Assembly (NCBI GenBank): GCA_014825775.1
Contig: MVAQ01000271.1
Coordinates: forward strand, 1 to 25,784
DNA length: 25,784 nt
Source of the DNA: Krasilnikovozyma curviuscula
Lineage: Eukaryota; Basidiomycota; Tremellomycetes; Cystofilobasidiales; Mrakiaceae
Reading direction: 5' to 3'
The notes beneath the pieces were generated by a model that was given only the letters and a program-made list of their open reading frames with translations, searched no databases and was not told where the DNA came from. Position 1 is the stretch's first letter; each line of letters begins with the position of its first letter. The position numbers and the translations under genes are program-made. Positions 1 to 11,100 of this stretch are shown in pieces.

Positions 1-1722
1 GTCCACCCATGTGCTCAGCCCCTTCCATCACAGAAGAAGTGGATTCACCCCCAATGACCATTCCCCAGTCGTCGTAAGGTAGTGGGAGGGATCTTCCTTC
101 GCCTCCCATATTAGAGCCAGCTACTGATGCTGCGATGGACCCCATTTCCCAAGATTCATCCTCGGGTCCCTCCGCAATCAGGTCTCCCTCATCGTCGTAC
201 ACAGAGCCAAAGCATTCGGAAGTGTCACCCATCACTGAATCTTCCATAGACGGCTTGTCCCAGTGATTGTATGCTGATTTGTTTGATGGTACAGCTGAAC
301 CAGATCTAGCTGCTTTTCGAGCTTTTTTAGCTTCCGCTTCAGCCTCGTCGTCCGACCATTCACGCTCGTCATCAGACACTTCCTAAGAATACACAATAAA
401 ACGAAAGTCAGCAGGAGTAGACCTCTTAGTCTTTTCTTAGAGTGTTGTGATTACTTACTTCATCATTCTTGTTACTAGCATCACTGCTAGTGAGCTTCGA
501 CCTGAGCTTGAGGACTGCGACTGGAATGAGTTGAGATGTATCCAACGATGGAGCGTAGAACACCTTTTTCCCCTTAAGAACCGGCTCATCTAAAGAGTCT
601 TCCGACGTGATTGGGCGAGCAAAGTCTTTCGGCAGTAGGAGAGTATGCATTGGTGCAGTGAGAGGTCCAAATGTTTCGTGAATCTGTTGCAAACACAGAC
701 CGTATTCAAGATCGAAACTACACGGGGATGTAGACAATCTCTGAACTCACGACACCAAGAACTCGCTTATCTTCCCAAGAAACCACAGTTCCCTCGTTGA
801 GAACTCTTCCACCCCTAATGATTTCATCTGCTTCGCATTTGATCACAACCTGAAGTCCAACCTTTGAGCTGATGGTTCCAAGAAGAGTGATAGCAGTCTC
901 TTCCGGAATAGTTTCGAAAGGTACTTCAGGACCAGCTGGTGGGAGGTGGAGTTCGTTGGGAGTAGGCGTTGGAGGTGATGGTACAGAGGAACAGGCGCTC
1001 AGAGCTGGGGATGGGGGTGCTGTTGCATTCGGAGCTTCAGTAGAATCACTGTCACTTGATTCTTCAGATCCAGATGGATCTTCATCAGCGTCCAGTGACT
1101 CATCGCCCCTGGTGAGTGATAACAACTTTAGTCCCCCGGCCTCGACTTTAAAACGACGCCTGACTCACGACTCAGTGCCAACATCACTTTTTTGACCAGC
1201 TTCCACTTCATCTTCTTGTGATTCTTCATCCTCCTCCTTCACCCTGCCGTGACCAACCATCGTTTCTAACAATGATTCTTCCTCCTCTCTTCTCGTCTTC
1301 ACGTCAGAGCTTTGAGCTAAACCTTCCATCATTCTGGCAGCCGTTTTACGAGCACTAGAGAGACTTGAGTAAGGTTCAGAAGATACTGATGGAACTGCGT
1401 CTGGTCCTAGAAGTTCCAAAAGCATCGAGATGTCTTGAGGGATTGCAAGTGAGGTTGGGGTTGGTAAGGCAGGAGCTCTGAATACGGTTGGCTCTTCATC
1501 CGGGGCCAACGGTTTCGTGGTTACAAGAGTATCTTCTAGCTCTGTCAATCCTTCAGCCATAGGTACTAAAGCTGACGGTTCTGCTTGTTCAGAGCTTATT
1601 CTGTCGATAGAATCGCTGCTGGTTGTCAAGTCCTCGTCGTAATCTGCCATCAGCAAATCCTTAATTTCTCCTTCCTCCTGCTCATCATTATCGAAGCTAT
1701 CCTGAACGTATTGCTCAGTCAT
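1..1722 (-). CDS. NAF1: H/ACA ribonucleoprotein assembly factor Naf1 (3' end outside the window)
   Basis: Naf1 is a nuclear chaperone that binds the Cbf5 (dyskerin) core during assembly of H/ACA snoRNPs and is later replaced by Gar1. Proposed exons on the minus strand are 1722-1169, 1108-751, 683-459 and 382 to beyond 1; all junctions keep phase and use GTGAGT/GTAAGT donors. The N-terminal 240 residues are acidic and Ser/Pro-rich. The Gar1-like beta-barrel lies at about residues 250-370: it contains VLGV at the end of exon 2, IHETFGPLTAP at the start of exon 3, then GKKVFYAP. The family signature SDASN...DEEV followed by EWSDDEAEAEAKK spans the exon 3/4 junction. The last visible part is an acidic tail containing YDDWG. 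The gene lies 184 bp downstream of the MTW1 stop on the same strand. Family assignment is secure; exon 1 start is the first ATG of the open frame. Confidence 0.9.
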
Positions 1723-1906
1723 TCGCCTTGATTTTACAGGTGTGGTTGACGGTTGCGAAGCCGTGTTTGTGTGGCGCAGGATAATTTTTGAATACTTTGT
1801 TGTAAGAAATTGACAAAATACGATTAAACCCCACAGAGTAGCAAAGGACACATAAAAACTAAATCAAAATACGAAGAACGGAAGAAGTGGAGAAAGAAGC
1901 TACGAA

Positions 1907-3329
1907 TCACGCAAAGCTACCGGACGTTCGAGCTCGCTTGGAGGGCGCAGGAGGCTGAATTTCATCTCCGAGTCGTTTTGCTCCTTCAGCACCACCTTCT
2001 ACGCCTTCATCGCCAACAATATCTCCTATCCCCTTCTCGATGTTGTTTAACTCGCGTTCTGCTGCCTCGGCTGCCACCTTTTCTGGAACGAGCGCCGCAA
2101 GCGCCAGATCCTTGTACGATTGTACAGCTGAGCTTGAGGATGATTTACTCGGTAATGGCGCTGACGGTAAGGTGGAGATAGTTTGATGAAGTGATTGGAT
2201 GATGTCGACTAGTGGCTGGGTTGAAGTGGAAAGTGGGTATACTAAGCAGCAAATTACGACGACGCAATCAGTTTGTCTCCAGTCTAAAAGATTCAGGCAC
2301 GAAAAGCTCCCGAAACACTCACAGCCGTGTTTCTCGACTGTCTCACGGTAGAAATTTATGCTAGCAATCTGAGCTTGAGTCTTCGCCTTACGCAGTTCTA
2401 GCTTCTGTTCCGCTTGTAAGAGGAGCGCTTTGAGTTTCCGTTTCTACAGAAAGACATGGGACGCGACAAAATCAGCGATGCACACAGCGAAAGTACCATA
2501 AAGAAATTCCTGACATGTTCCACTTTTGCTCGCAGTTCTTCAATGGTCTCCTCTACGACTTTCTGACCTCCTCCTGGCATCGTTGCAACATAATGCCCCC
2601 TCCTGAAGTCAAGACCTTCATGCACAGGCTACATTGGATACAGAAATCATCAGTAGCATGTCCGAAAGGCTGATGTTTGTTGATATGTAATGAGTGTGAG
2701 CTCACTAGGACTATCTTCACTCCGTTATCAGTGCCAATATTGAACGCATTTCTCAGACCCCAAGCCAGAAACCTATCGAAGGCAGTATCGAATTTCGTTG
2801 TGAGAAGCGTTTCGACTTCGTGTAGACCTGTGGTGACTTCTCTTTCATAGTCCTCTATCGACGGTGTTGAGTTGCTGGTGATATTGGGGGGTAGGAAGTT
2901 GGTCTTTTTCGTCAGGAATTCGTCCAGTTTCATCAGTTGGTCGAAAACAGCAGTATTAGCAGTATCATGCTGGTTGGTATGGTTAGAAAATGAGCCACAG
3001 GATGTCGATATGAGTACCAGAAGCCGGCACTGAGGAGCAAGAGGAATACTCACAACGTCAAACAACAACTTCCTCGCGGCGAATCCCATGAGCTCCGTCA
3101 CTACAGCCTGCTCCTCGTCCCTCGACAGTATCAGAGAGCTTCGCTGCATGTTCAGGGCTGTGGCTGGGTCGTAATCAGGGGTGCATGTCGGTGAAATTAA
3201 TGTCGAAGACGAGGAATCCGAAAGGACAGGCTGGTGAACTGTGTCTGCCGCTGCTTTTGTTCCTGCTGCCTCTGTTACCACTGCCTCCTGCTGGGCTATG
3301 TCTGAGAGACGAGCTGACTTCCTGGACAT
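1907..3329 (-). CDS. MTW1: Kinetochore protein Mtw1/Mis12 (MIND/Mis12 complex subunit)
   Basis: Mis12/Mtw1 is a core subunit of the four-protein complex that links inner-kinetochore CENP-C/CENP-U-type proteins to Ndc80 at centromeres. Proposed exons on the minus strand are 3329-3054, 2969-2706, 2628-2497, 2443-2323 and 2241-1907, giving 375 residues. Mis12 hallmarks are visible: ELMGFAARKLLFDV near residues 80-92, then FDQLMKLDEFL, then GLHEVETLLTTKFDTAFDRF and LRNAFNI, followed by VKIVLPVHEGLDF. A charged, probably coiled-coil stretch follows (EETIEELRAKVEHV, RKAKTQAQIASINFYRETVE). The C-terminus is basic (PSKRARTSGSFA). Intron 1 (3053-2970) is 84 nt with no stop and so reads through in frame, which can mislead gene callers. 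An in-frame ATG at 3428 would add 33 residues; I prefer 3329 because MSRKSARLSD resembles family N-termini. It shares a 303-bp divergent promoter with the gene at 3633. Confidence 0.85.
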
Positions 3330-3632
3330 ATTGCCCTCTTCTTCAGCTGAAAAACCGGGACTTCGGGCAGTTTGAATGAAAACGAGTCGAAAGTCAACCT
3401 CGCCTTCGCTAGACGCCCCCTCAACCATACAAGCAGTCGCCACCTTCACTTTGCCCTCTGACCATCTCACAGAACCCCAACGGCACTCATTTCCGAAATC
3501 TTAGAAAAATATACTTCTGATACAAGAAAGAACATTTGTAAGAAGGGTGCGCTCCGTTCTGACTGGCTAGGTAGCTTTCGCTCATTAGAGGAGTACACTC
3601 TGATATTCCACAAGAGAATAAGCTGGATAGAG
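3330..3632. promoter_or_regulatory. Divergent intergenic region between MTW1 and the small gene at 3633
   Basis: This 303-bp stretch lies between two start codons that face away from each other, so it should hold both promoters and 5' UTRs. I saw no clear TATA box or repeated motif. The open frames here have no family resemblance. If the alternative MTW1 start at 3428 is used, the region shrinks to about 200 bp. Confidence 0.45.
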
Positions 3633-4368
3633 ATGTCCCTCTCAAAACTTGCTACTGCTGTAATCAGAGGGTACAAAGTTGTGCAACAGCTGTCTCGCGC
3701 CGTATTGTTCCTGCGTTAGTGGAATCATTCATGGAGATCTATCCGGACGCGAGCGCTTGCCATAGCATCGTTGCGTTGCTCATCTGATCGAATGATGTTT
3801 CATCTCAGTTTCGCAAGCGGCATAGAAGAACAATTGGACAACCGGTACTCACAACAAAGATTTCAAGGCGACTTATCAGCGATAGGCTCAGCGAGGTAAT
3901 ATTACATGGCGACGAAACTGAAGACCAGCCCGATTGGAATAGTGACGGCCAAAGCCATGGAGAGGGATACGAGAATATGGTGCTGAGGATGTTGGGGATT
4001 CGCTGGATAAGGCGAATATGAAAGAAGGTGGGCTCGCTCGAGGAAATGCATTTGGGTCCTTCGAGCCGGTGAGATCGTTAGCCCCAGCCAGCACTTCTAC
4101 GTACGTGTGACTGCCCAGTCTCAACTGGGACAAAAGACTGCATAAGCCGTTTCTACTGACGGGATCGATACTTCGCCGAGTAGCATGTAGCAGAATCAGA
4201 GAAATGGAAAGAGACATAAACAAAAACGTCGCGTGTGATTGCCGACCGAACTGGCGCGTCACGAAGCGCAAACCAATCCGCCAACTCCAACAAGACACTC
4301 AGCCATGTACCGGCTACTGTAAGCAATTGAAGCAACTTTTAGATGGTAAAGATACTGACAGTGCATAG
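3633..4368 (+). CDS. Predicted small spliced protein of unknown function, with basic N-terminus and four cysteines
   Basis: I do not recognise this gene. Proposed exons 3633-3701, 3809-3895, 3955-4100 and 4194-4368 join without phase conflict into 158 residues. Intron 1 has a GTATTG donor and a CTGAT branch before CATCTCAG; intron 3 has GTACGT, a CTACTGAC branch and GCAG. Intron 2 (3896-3954) is weaker, with a GTAATA donor and AAAG acceptor; retaining it gives a stop at 4019. The first 47 residues contain no Asp or Glu but many Arg and Lys (MSLSKLATAVIRGYKVVQQ then FRKRHRRTIG), like a mitochondrial presequence. The C-terminal exon has CDC, then 21 residues, then CTGYC, a possible metal or disulfide module. 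It fits neatly between a divergent promoter and a convergent neighbour. The function and the mitochondrial location are guesses; an alternative is a chance set of open frames. Confidence 0.42.
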
Positions 4369-4726
4369 TTTTTCAATGCATAAGACCACTCCAGATGTCA
4401 CTATTATCAAGTAGTTGCGCCTTGACCAAGACAGATACAGATGAACGTCTCTTCATATCACATCCCCAAATCCAAAGAAGAGCTAAAGAAAGCGATTGGT
4501 TGTGAGCTGCAGCAATTACTTTGGATTTGAATGTGCCAGCCTGGATACGCCCGTGTCAGAAGTTTTTTTGCGATCTCTCCCGAAACTGAAGCCAATTCTC
4601 CAAGCTACCTGTTCATCTCAGTGGTGTAGTGTATCACAAAGTATGCGGTGGATTCATCTAGCTGGAAATAAAATAAAAAGCTGCGCGAGAGTACATTTCA
4701 ACTTAAATGTCATCGATAGGGTTGGT
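4369..4726. other. Convergent intergenic region
   Basis: This 358-bp region lies between the stop of the small plus-strand gene (4368) and the stop of the minus-strand DapA-family gene (4727). It should hold both 3' UTRs and polyadenylation signals. I saw no supported gene; the frames here lack family features. Confidence 0.5.
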
Positions 4727-6091
4727 CTACCAAGCTTTCTCAAGACGGTGCTCGAGTTCCATTATTTCTGCCATGCCTTCGTTTAGGATTTCAGAAACAT
4801 TACTCCCCTCCCCTGGCTCCTTCAGTGGAAGTCTTGGAACTCCTCCCATTCCTTCACCCACCAGGAGGTTCATGGCCATCTTTAACCCCGGGGTTCCTAC
4901 TTTTCTGTTAGTCCAATCTGCACGATATGTTTGGTGAGTTATTAGAGCACTAGTGTGTGATGAAGGATTACTGACCAGCCTTGACGACAATATCGGCGAC
5001 TCTCTTCGCTTCGTTCCAGGCGACATCGTCACCTCTGTTGTCCAATGCCTTTACCGTTAATTCATACAAATGGGTGATTGCTCTGGGCCAGATGTTTGCT
5101 CCAGCAGACATAGCACCTTGGCAGCCCAACATCATTCCCGCAAACAACAGCTCGGGCGAACCGGGCAGGGTGAAAAATGGGACGTGAGACTTAAGGTAAG
5201 ATGGCGAGGTTGTATGTAAGGCGATTCGGTGGGCCTTGGGGAGGTTTCCATCGGAGAGCTTGCATCCGACTATATTTGGGTGGGCACTGAGGGCGATGAT
5301 CGCATCTGAGTCGAGGTCAATACCCGCTGAACAGGCGGGACTGTTAAAATGAATAAAATGTAAACAAAGAGTGGATCAGTCTACAAGCCAGCAGCGACTA
5401 TGGGTCTTGCAGGGCCGCATAAGATCACTGCTTACAAGTTATAGATCATAACAGGAATCGGTGACCTGTCGGCGACGTAAGTATAGTATTCCTGCTCCGT
5501 TCCCAACGTCCAACCCGAGGAGCGTCAGTGAAAGCCAAAGTAAAAGGTACAGTACCAGAGTCGTACCTTGATTGCTGCTACATTTTTTCCGACAGTTGCT
5601 CCAAAGTAACCAGGGGTGATGACGAGAGCGTAGTCGGACCCTGCGTCCTTGGCGAGATGACAGAGTGCAACACTTTCTCTAGCAGAGTTACCACCACATC
5701 CAGCAATAATAGGGCGGTGGCTATAGCCATTTGAGTCTAAGAACTCGCGGGCAGTGGTGAGAAGAAGCGTTCTTTCAGCAGGTGTCAAATGAGGAGCTGG
5801 AAATAGACACCATGGCGTCAGTGCGTTTCATGTGGCAGTGGGGAAGATGTCAATGAACTCCCTGCACCTTCTGAGTTCGTCCCAAGCAACACCTATTACA
5901 GAAGAAGACGATTAAAATCCTTACTCAGGGTGAGGTTCAGCCAAGATCAAACTTACAACTCCCATTTTGGCGGAAGCGACTCTCTGAAGCTGCTTCTTGA
6001 AAGCATCTAAATCGATCTCTTCATCCACCCGCTTGAACGGGGTGATCATAGGACAGAAGACTCCCGACTTTAATACACGTACTGAGGACAT
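4727..6091 (-). CDS. DapA/dihydrodipicolinate-synthase family aldolase (class I, Schiff-base type)
   Basis: This is a TIM-barrel enzyme of the DHDPS/N-acetylneuraminate lyase family. In fungi such proteins include 4-hydroxy-2-oxoglutarate aldolase and the 2-keto-3-deoxy-L-galactonate aldolase of pectin-sugar breakdown; the sequence alone does not fix the substrate. Proposed exons on the minus strand are 6091-5957, 5892-5868, 5796-5567, 5491-5436, 5340-4976 and 4917-4727, giving 333 residues, close to the usual family length. Motifs in order: FCPMITPF near the N-terminus; GTNSEAPHLT (residues 49-58), the substrate-carboxylate loop, split by an intron; VITPGYF; MIYNFP with the likely catalytic Tyr147; and IVGCKLSDGN with the likely Schiff-base Lys176. 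Exon 2 is only 25 nt. The C-terminus has the family pattern VGTPGLKMA...GVPRLPL. There is no signal peptide, so a cytosolic enzyme is likely. It is divergent from PEX19. Confidence 0.88.
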
Positions 6092-6429
6092 TTTTGAGTG
6101 CGAAACGAGGAGATAGTGAGCGTTGGGTTAGAACGAGCTGTGCGGATTGGTGGACCGGAGAATCAGCAGAAACGATCACGTTGGCTCGTTCACGGAAAGA
6201 AGCGACTAGGTCTGTAACAGAGCGTCCGAAGTGAGATTTGTGATACTGTTGGACAGAAAAGCCATAGATCCAAGAACACTAAAGTAATCAAAATACAACT
6301 TCCAAAAATTACAATTCTGAGGCTTCCAGAGCTTTCATGTGACTGTCTATTTGGTCGCCTACCAACGGCATTTCACTCATCCACGAACATCTCCGAAGGC
6401 TGACCAGAGGATCAGAGAGCAGTGGAGAC
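6092..6429. promoter_or_regulatory. Divergent promoter region, DapA-family gene / PEX19
   Basis: These 338 bp separate two start codons pointing outward. They should contain both promoters and 5' UTRs. I saw no obvious TATA box, repeat or small gene. Confidence 0.5.
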
Positions 6430-7644
6430 ATGTCTAAATCACAGAAACCATCGGTCGCAGAGGACGAGGAAGATGATGTGGATGATTTGGATGGTCTGTC
6501 GAGTATAGAGCTTCGCCATTTCTGATTGCAGGTTTTTGACTGCTGGTTTGCGTCTTCATAGATCTCATTCCGTCCGTTACTGAGAAGCTTCATCCTCAGC
6601 TAAGTCCGTCACTAAAAGCTTCAAGTTCGACGAGCAAACCAGCGGTAGAAGCTGAAGAGGACGAGGACCTCGACGACGACGATTTCGAAGCCGCTCTAGC
6701 CAAAGAGATGGAAGAGATGCTCATGGGGATAACATCGCCTGGATTACGGTCCGCATCAGATGCATCGACATCCAAGGAGGAGAAGGACATGAAGGAAGCT
6801 TGGGATAGGATATTTGCGCAGAACGGGGTCGAGCTGCCTGCTGGGACACCTTCTGGGTCGAAGACGGCGAACAGGGCTGGTGAGAGTGATTTCCAGAGGA
6901 AGATAAGGGAGACGCAGGAGAGGTTGAAGAGGAGTGACACCAAGGCTCAGGGTTCTGGATCGACTGGCGTCCCTGGAGTAAGTATTTCCAGTGGTACTTC
7001 TGGTGTTGTGGATTATTGAAGTAGATCGAGTATTTCTCTAGATCGACCCATCAGACCCTCTTTATAGCCTACTGTCTGCACTAGGTGGTGCTGAAGGTGC
7101 CGGCGATGTTGATGAAGAGACGGCGGCCGGGGTTTTGGAGAGTTTGATGGAAGGTTTGATGGGTAAAGAAGTACTGTACGAGCCGCTGAAGGAACTGGGA
7201 GAGAAGGTAAGTTTCTACCCATCTCTACCTCTCACATGGAAAATAGGAGTCTGATGTCTTGTTCTCCAGTATCCTGCCTACCTCGACTCGCCACCTGCTG
7301 ATCTCGCTCCAGAAACCTTGGAACAGTACAGGAAGCAGTATGGATATGTGAAGGATATCGTGGCACTATTTGAACAAAAGGATTACAGTGATGATAACGA
7401 GGTAATGAGAGAACGAGTTAGGAGTTTAATGACCCGGGTACGTCCCAAACAGGATGAGCAGTTCTTGCGCAACTCGTTCCTGACTTCTAAATTTACTGGT
7501 TCTACTTCTTCTTCTGCCCCTTAGATGCAAGACTGTGGCTCCCCGCCGGATACTATTATGGGAGAGATGCCTGACGGTTGGGATTTAGGTGGACTGGGCG
7601 CTGGTTTACCTGGAATGGATGGAGAAGCGTGCTGTGTGATGTAA
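6430..7644 (+). CDS. PEX19: Peroxin-19, farnesylated receptor for peroxisomal membrane proteins
   Basis: Pex19 binds newly made peroxisomal membrane proteins in the cytosol and delivers them to Pex3 on the peroxisome. Secure exons are 6600-6977, 7042-7206, 7270-7437 and 7525-7644. The acidic N-terminus (SVAEDEEDDVDDLDG from the ATG at 6430) matches the Pex3-binding start of the family. The core shows FEAALAKEMEEMLMGI, then LYEPLKELGEK, then PETLEQYRKQYGYV, the typical C-terminal cargo-binding helices. The protein ends in EACCVM, whose last four residues are a CaaX farnesylation box. The exon 1 to exon 2 junction is not settled. The most natural splice (G at 6492, GTCTGT, to the AG at 6599) shifts the frame, whereas a phase-0 junction needs a poor GTGGAT donor at 6478. 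Gene identity is nonetheless clear. Confidence 0.88.
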
Positions 7645-8142
7645 AGATGAATCCTCTTCTGACTACAAGATCGCCTGTTTGTAACGATGTATTTAATGCC
7701 CCCCAATCACCATGGTGTCTTGGTGGAAGCGCTATGTCGTCTTGCAGCAGAGGTGATTACGCGCCGTGGTGCTTCAGCTCGCTTTCGAATGCTGAGGCCT
7801 TCCAAAAAACAGGGTCCCAACACAAGAAGTAACTCAACCTCTCTCAATCTTGATTCAATGTTCTGTCCCAGCTTCCCAAAGTTTTGAGACTGCGAATGTC
7901 ATTCCTGTCAGCAAGCGTCATCATGGCGGTGAACGCTCCCTACCAATCGACTGCATCAGCCCCAGTTTTAGGTTTCCCATCCTCCAGTCTTCAAGGTCAA
8001 ATAGATAGGTGAGCTCACCACATTTCTTCACATATCCTAAGTGAACTGAGAACGAATCTTTGGACTGTACTGCGTATTAAACTGTGAAGGCTGTAGCTTA
8101 GCTGAACGATTGACCCACTCATCCCACCAAACCCAGGCTAGG
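7645..8142 (+). promoter_or_regulatory. PEX19 3' region and promoter/5' UTR of the PX-domain gene, with a possible leader intron
   Basis: These 498 bp contain no supported gene. A possible 5' UTR intron runs from a GTGAGC donor at 8009 to an AG at 8135-8136, six bases before the ATG at 8143, with a CTGAAC branch-like sequence at 8102 and a pyrimidine-rich stretch before the acceptor. Open frames in 7.6-7.9 kb start with non-ATG codons or overlap the PEX19 end and show no family features. Confidence 0.35.
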
Positions 8143-11100
8143 ATGGCATCAGAAGTTCCATCTCAGGAAGTTGAGGGTCTCTCAGTCAATGATGATATAA
8201 CAGAGGAGAGGCCTTCTCTATCACCAACTGGGTCAGCTGGGTCTGGTTCCTCAGCACCCTCAAAATCGCTCCCTCCTCCCCCTCCAGGCGAGAGTACCGC
8301 TGAGTCGACAGAGGCAGCAGCAGCCCCACTACCCTCATCTTCAGGGACAATTCGTCGTTCCAGACCACCTGTTCCCACTCAATCTCTGCTAAAGTCCATC
8401 ACCTCGGAACTTCCATCGCATAATGCAGCCAACGCCTCCGTCCTCACGCCATTACGAGCTCACTACCTCAAGAAGTACCTTACCAACCACCAGTTTATGG
8501 ATGAGCTCAATATCATATCAGATCCATCACTAGGTTCAGATGCAGTTGCTTCCCTCGGCTCACCCTTCAAGACCCCCCTACTCCCACCTGGGCCTGATGG
8601 GAAACCAAGGCTGAAACCTCTGCCGGACTTGCCGTTCTTACGGTTCATGTTCAGGCAGTTCGTCTTGAGCTTCCCCTTCCTCGCTGGTGCTCCAAGCAAC
8701 TTCTGGCCCGAAAAAGTCCAACCGTTCCTCTCGACTTTCCTGTCGCTGTCTCTGGCACCCACGGCGATCCCATACTCACACACTGGGGAAATCGATCCCG
8801 ACGCAGAAAGGGATTACATACAGCGCAGGAAAATCTTTGACAAGCTGGAGAAGCACATGACGTTGCTTCTTGGCAACGCTATCAAGTTGGATGGCGGCGA
8901 AGAAGTCGTCAGGATTGGACAAGATGATTTGGCCAAGTTGGAAGCTGAAGCCAAGAAGAGGGTTGGGCATATACTCGCTAGGGATGATGGGACATTTGTT
9001 ATCAATGTCATTGGTGTCAGAACAGTCTCTGAGAGGGGTAAAGTTAGAAGTCGAAGTCACGAAGTAAGTCGCTATGACATGGGGCTCGCTTCTGATACAA
9101 CGAACACTGACATCACTTTGCTCTGTAGGAATTCTTGGTCAGGACCAGCAGGGCCGGTATGCCTGAAGTAAATGTTTGGAGGAGGTATGGTGACTTCAAG
9201 CGTCTGTCTGAGGAGGTAAGTCAGGTTTGATCTTTCCTCTGCATAAATCTGGAAGCTCACTTTGGTATTTATTTCTAGCTTCGTTTGATGCACCCTGAGG
9301 AAGAAATCAAATCTCCTCCACCCAAGGATCGAACAACTGTCACTGCTCCAGCACCTGTAGCTCCTCAATCGACTCGAGCCTACCTCGCATCATTCATTCC
9401 AGGACATGCGCCAGCCTCACCTGGACCAGCTGACAACAACAGTGACACAGCTTCCGTTCGATCCAATGAAAGCAACTCAAACTCTCCTTTAGGGCCCCAA
9501 TTCGATCCATCCCTTACACGTACTGGCACATCAGACTCTGGATTTGGTGCTGGACAGCAATCGACCTTCCTTTCTCGAGAAAAGAATCGATTGACCCTGC
9601 GGTCTTGGCTACGAGGTCTCCTTCTATCACCTGCTCTCTCAAACTCACCTGTTCTGAGGTCCTTTCTACTGAGTGGTGCTGTCAGACTTTCACCGACAGA
9701 GGAAGCTGATGCGAAGAAGAGAGAGGATGTGGATAAAGTCAGAGAAGAGGGTAGACAAAGGTTCAAGATCGAAGCCATGAAGAGAGTTGAGGATATCAAG
9801 GAAAGTGTCAAGGCTTTCAGAGAAGATTTGATCAGGAAAGGTGGATTGACGCGGCTGTTCGACGTCGTCCGAGAAACAGCCAGAGTTGAAGACCTTCCGA
9901 TCGAGTATAGGAAGGTGTTGGAGTGGGGCCGAATTTCGTGAGCATCAACGAAACTCCCGTATAGAGTTGTGTCTAATCTGATACACCTGGTATCTTCATC
10001 AGGCTGGCTGCTGCTATATTCCAGACTTTTGTCGCTGCAGATACCGCGTCAGAAACTTTGGTCCAGCTGAAGAGACTTCACAACCTCATGCCATATTTCG
10101 TCCTGAAGGGAATTCTCAAAGTTTCTAACCCAATGGCTATGATTCGAGGTATCCTCGATCTCTTCTTGGCAAGACCTTTTGGTGGTCAAAGCTTGATTCA
10201 AAGGTGAGTTTGTTATCATATCGCCCGCTCAACCATCACTCTCACGCTTCACACGTATACTCAGAATGTTCTCTACGCAACTGAACGAAGATGTGAAGGA
10301 ACTGCAAGAACATATCGCTGTCCTTAGTGAAAGGATTGGAGAGCCAACCTTCTGTGAAAAGATCAAGCAATTCGTCGCCGCTCCACCTGAAATCCAGCAG
10401 ATCTTCAAGATGGACGCTGACTCCGAAGGAATCGATATAATTGCAATTATCCTGCGCTCACCTGATGCGCCTGCACTAGATCGTGCTCAGATGCAGAAAG
10501 TCATCAGAGCTCACAGGGCTTACTCTGAGTATAAGAAGGACAAAGCTGAGCTCAGTGACTCAGATGATGATGACGGCCCCCAAAAAGACGAAGGGTGGTT
10601 GTTCTTGGACTTGAATGTCCTCATGAAAATGTACGCTCGGTTGCAGGAGAAAGAAAAGTTGCTGGCTTTGATCTTTGAGGTAAGCGGATCATTGTGAGGT
10701 AACACTTAGAAGAGCTCCTATGTTCACTGTCCCTCATTTCCACTTCTAGGGAGCAACGGCTGACCTCCTCAAGGATATCATTACAATCTTCTACACACCA
10801 CTTGCGACAGTCTACCGAGCAGCCAGTATTGCAGATTCTTTGGGTGATCTCCAAAACTTCATCAACGATCTCATCCGAACGGTGGATGCTGTTGAAGAAC
10901 GTAAGCGAAGGGATTTACTTTTCTCCTTGTTCTCCCCTTTTCACTAATGGCCACCCTTTCTTTCATAGTGAGTCAAGAGGACCCTGCTCGAACCGTCCAA
11001 ACGTTTATTGACTTGGTCAACAGACACGAACAAGCCTTCTATAGTTTTGTCCACAAAGTCCATTCCAAAGGGTCTAGCCTCTTTGACAGCTTGATGAAAT

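Noticed and set aside
3888..4298. 136-codon minus-strand open frame
   Set aside because: It is antisense to the proposed small spliced gene, has shuffled low-information composition, and lies in the wrong layout between neighbours.
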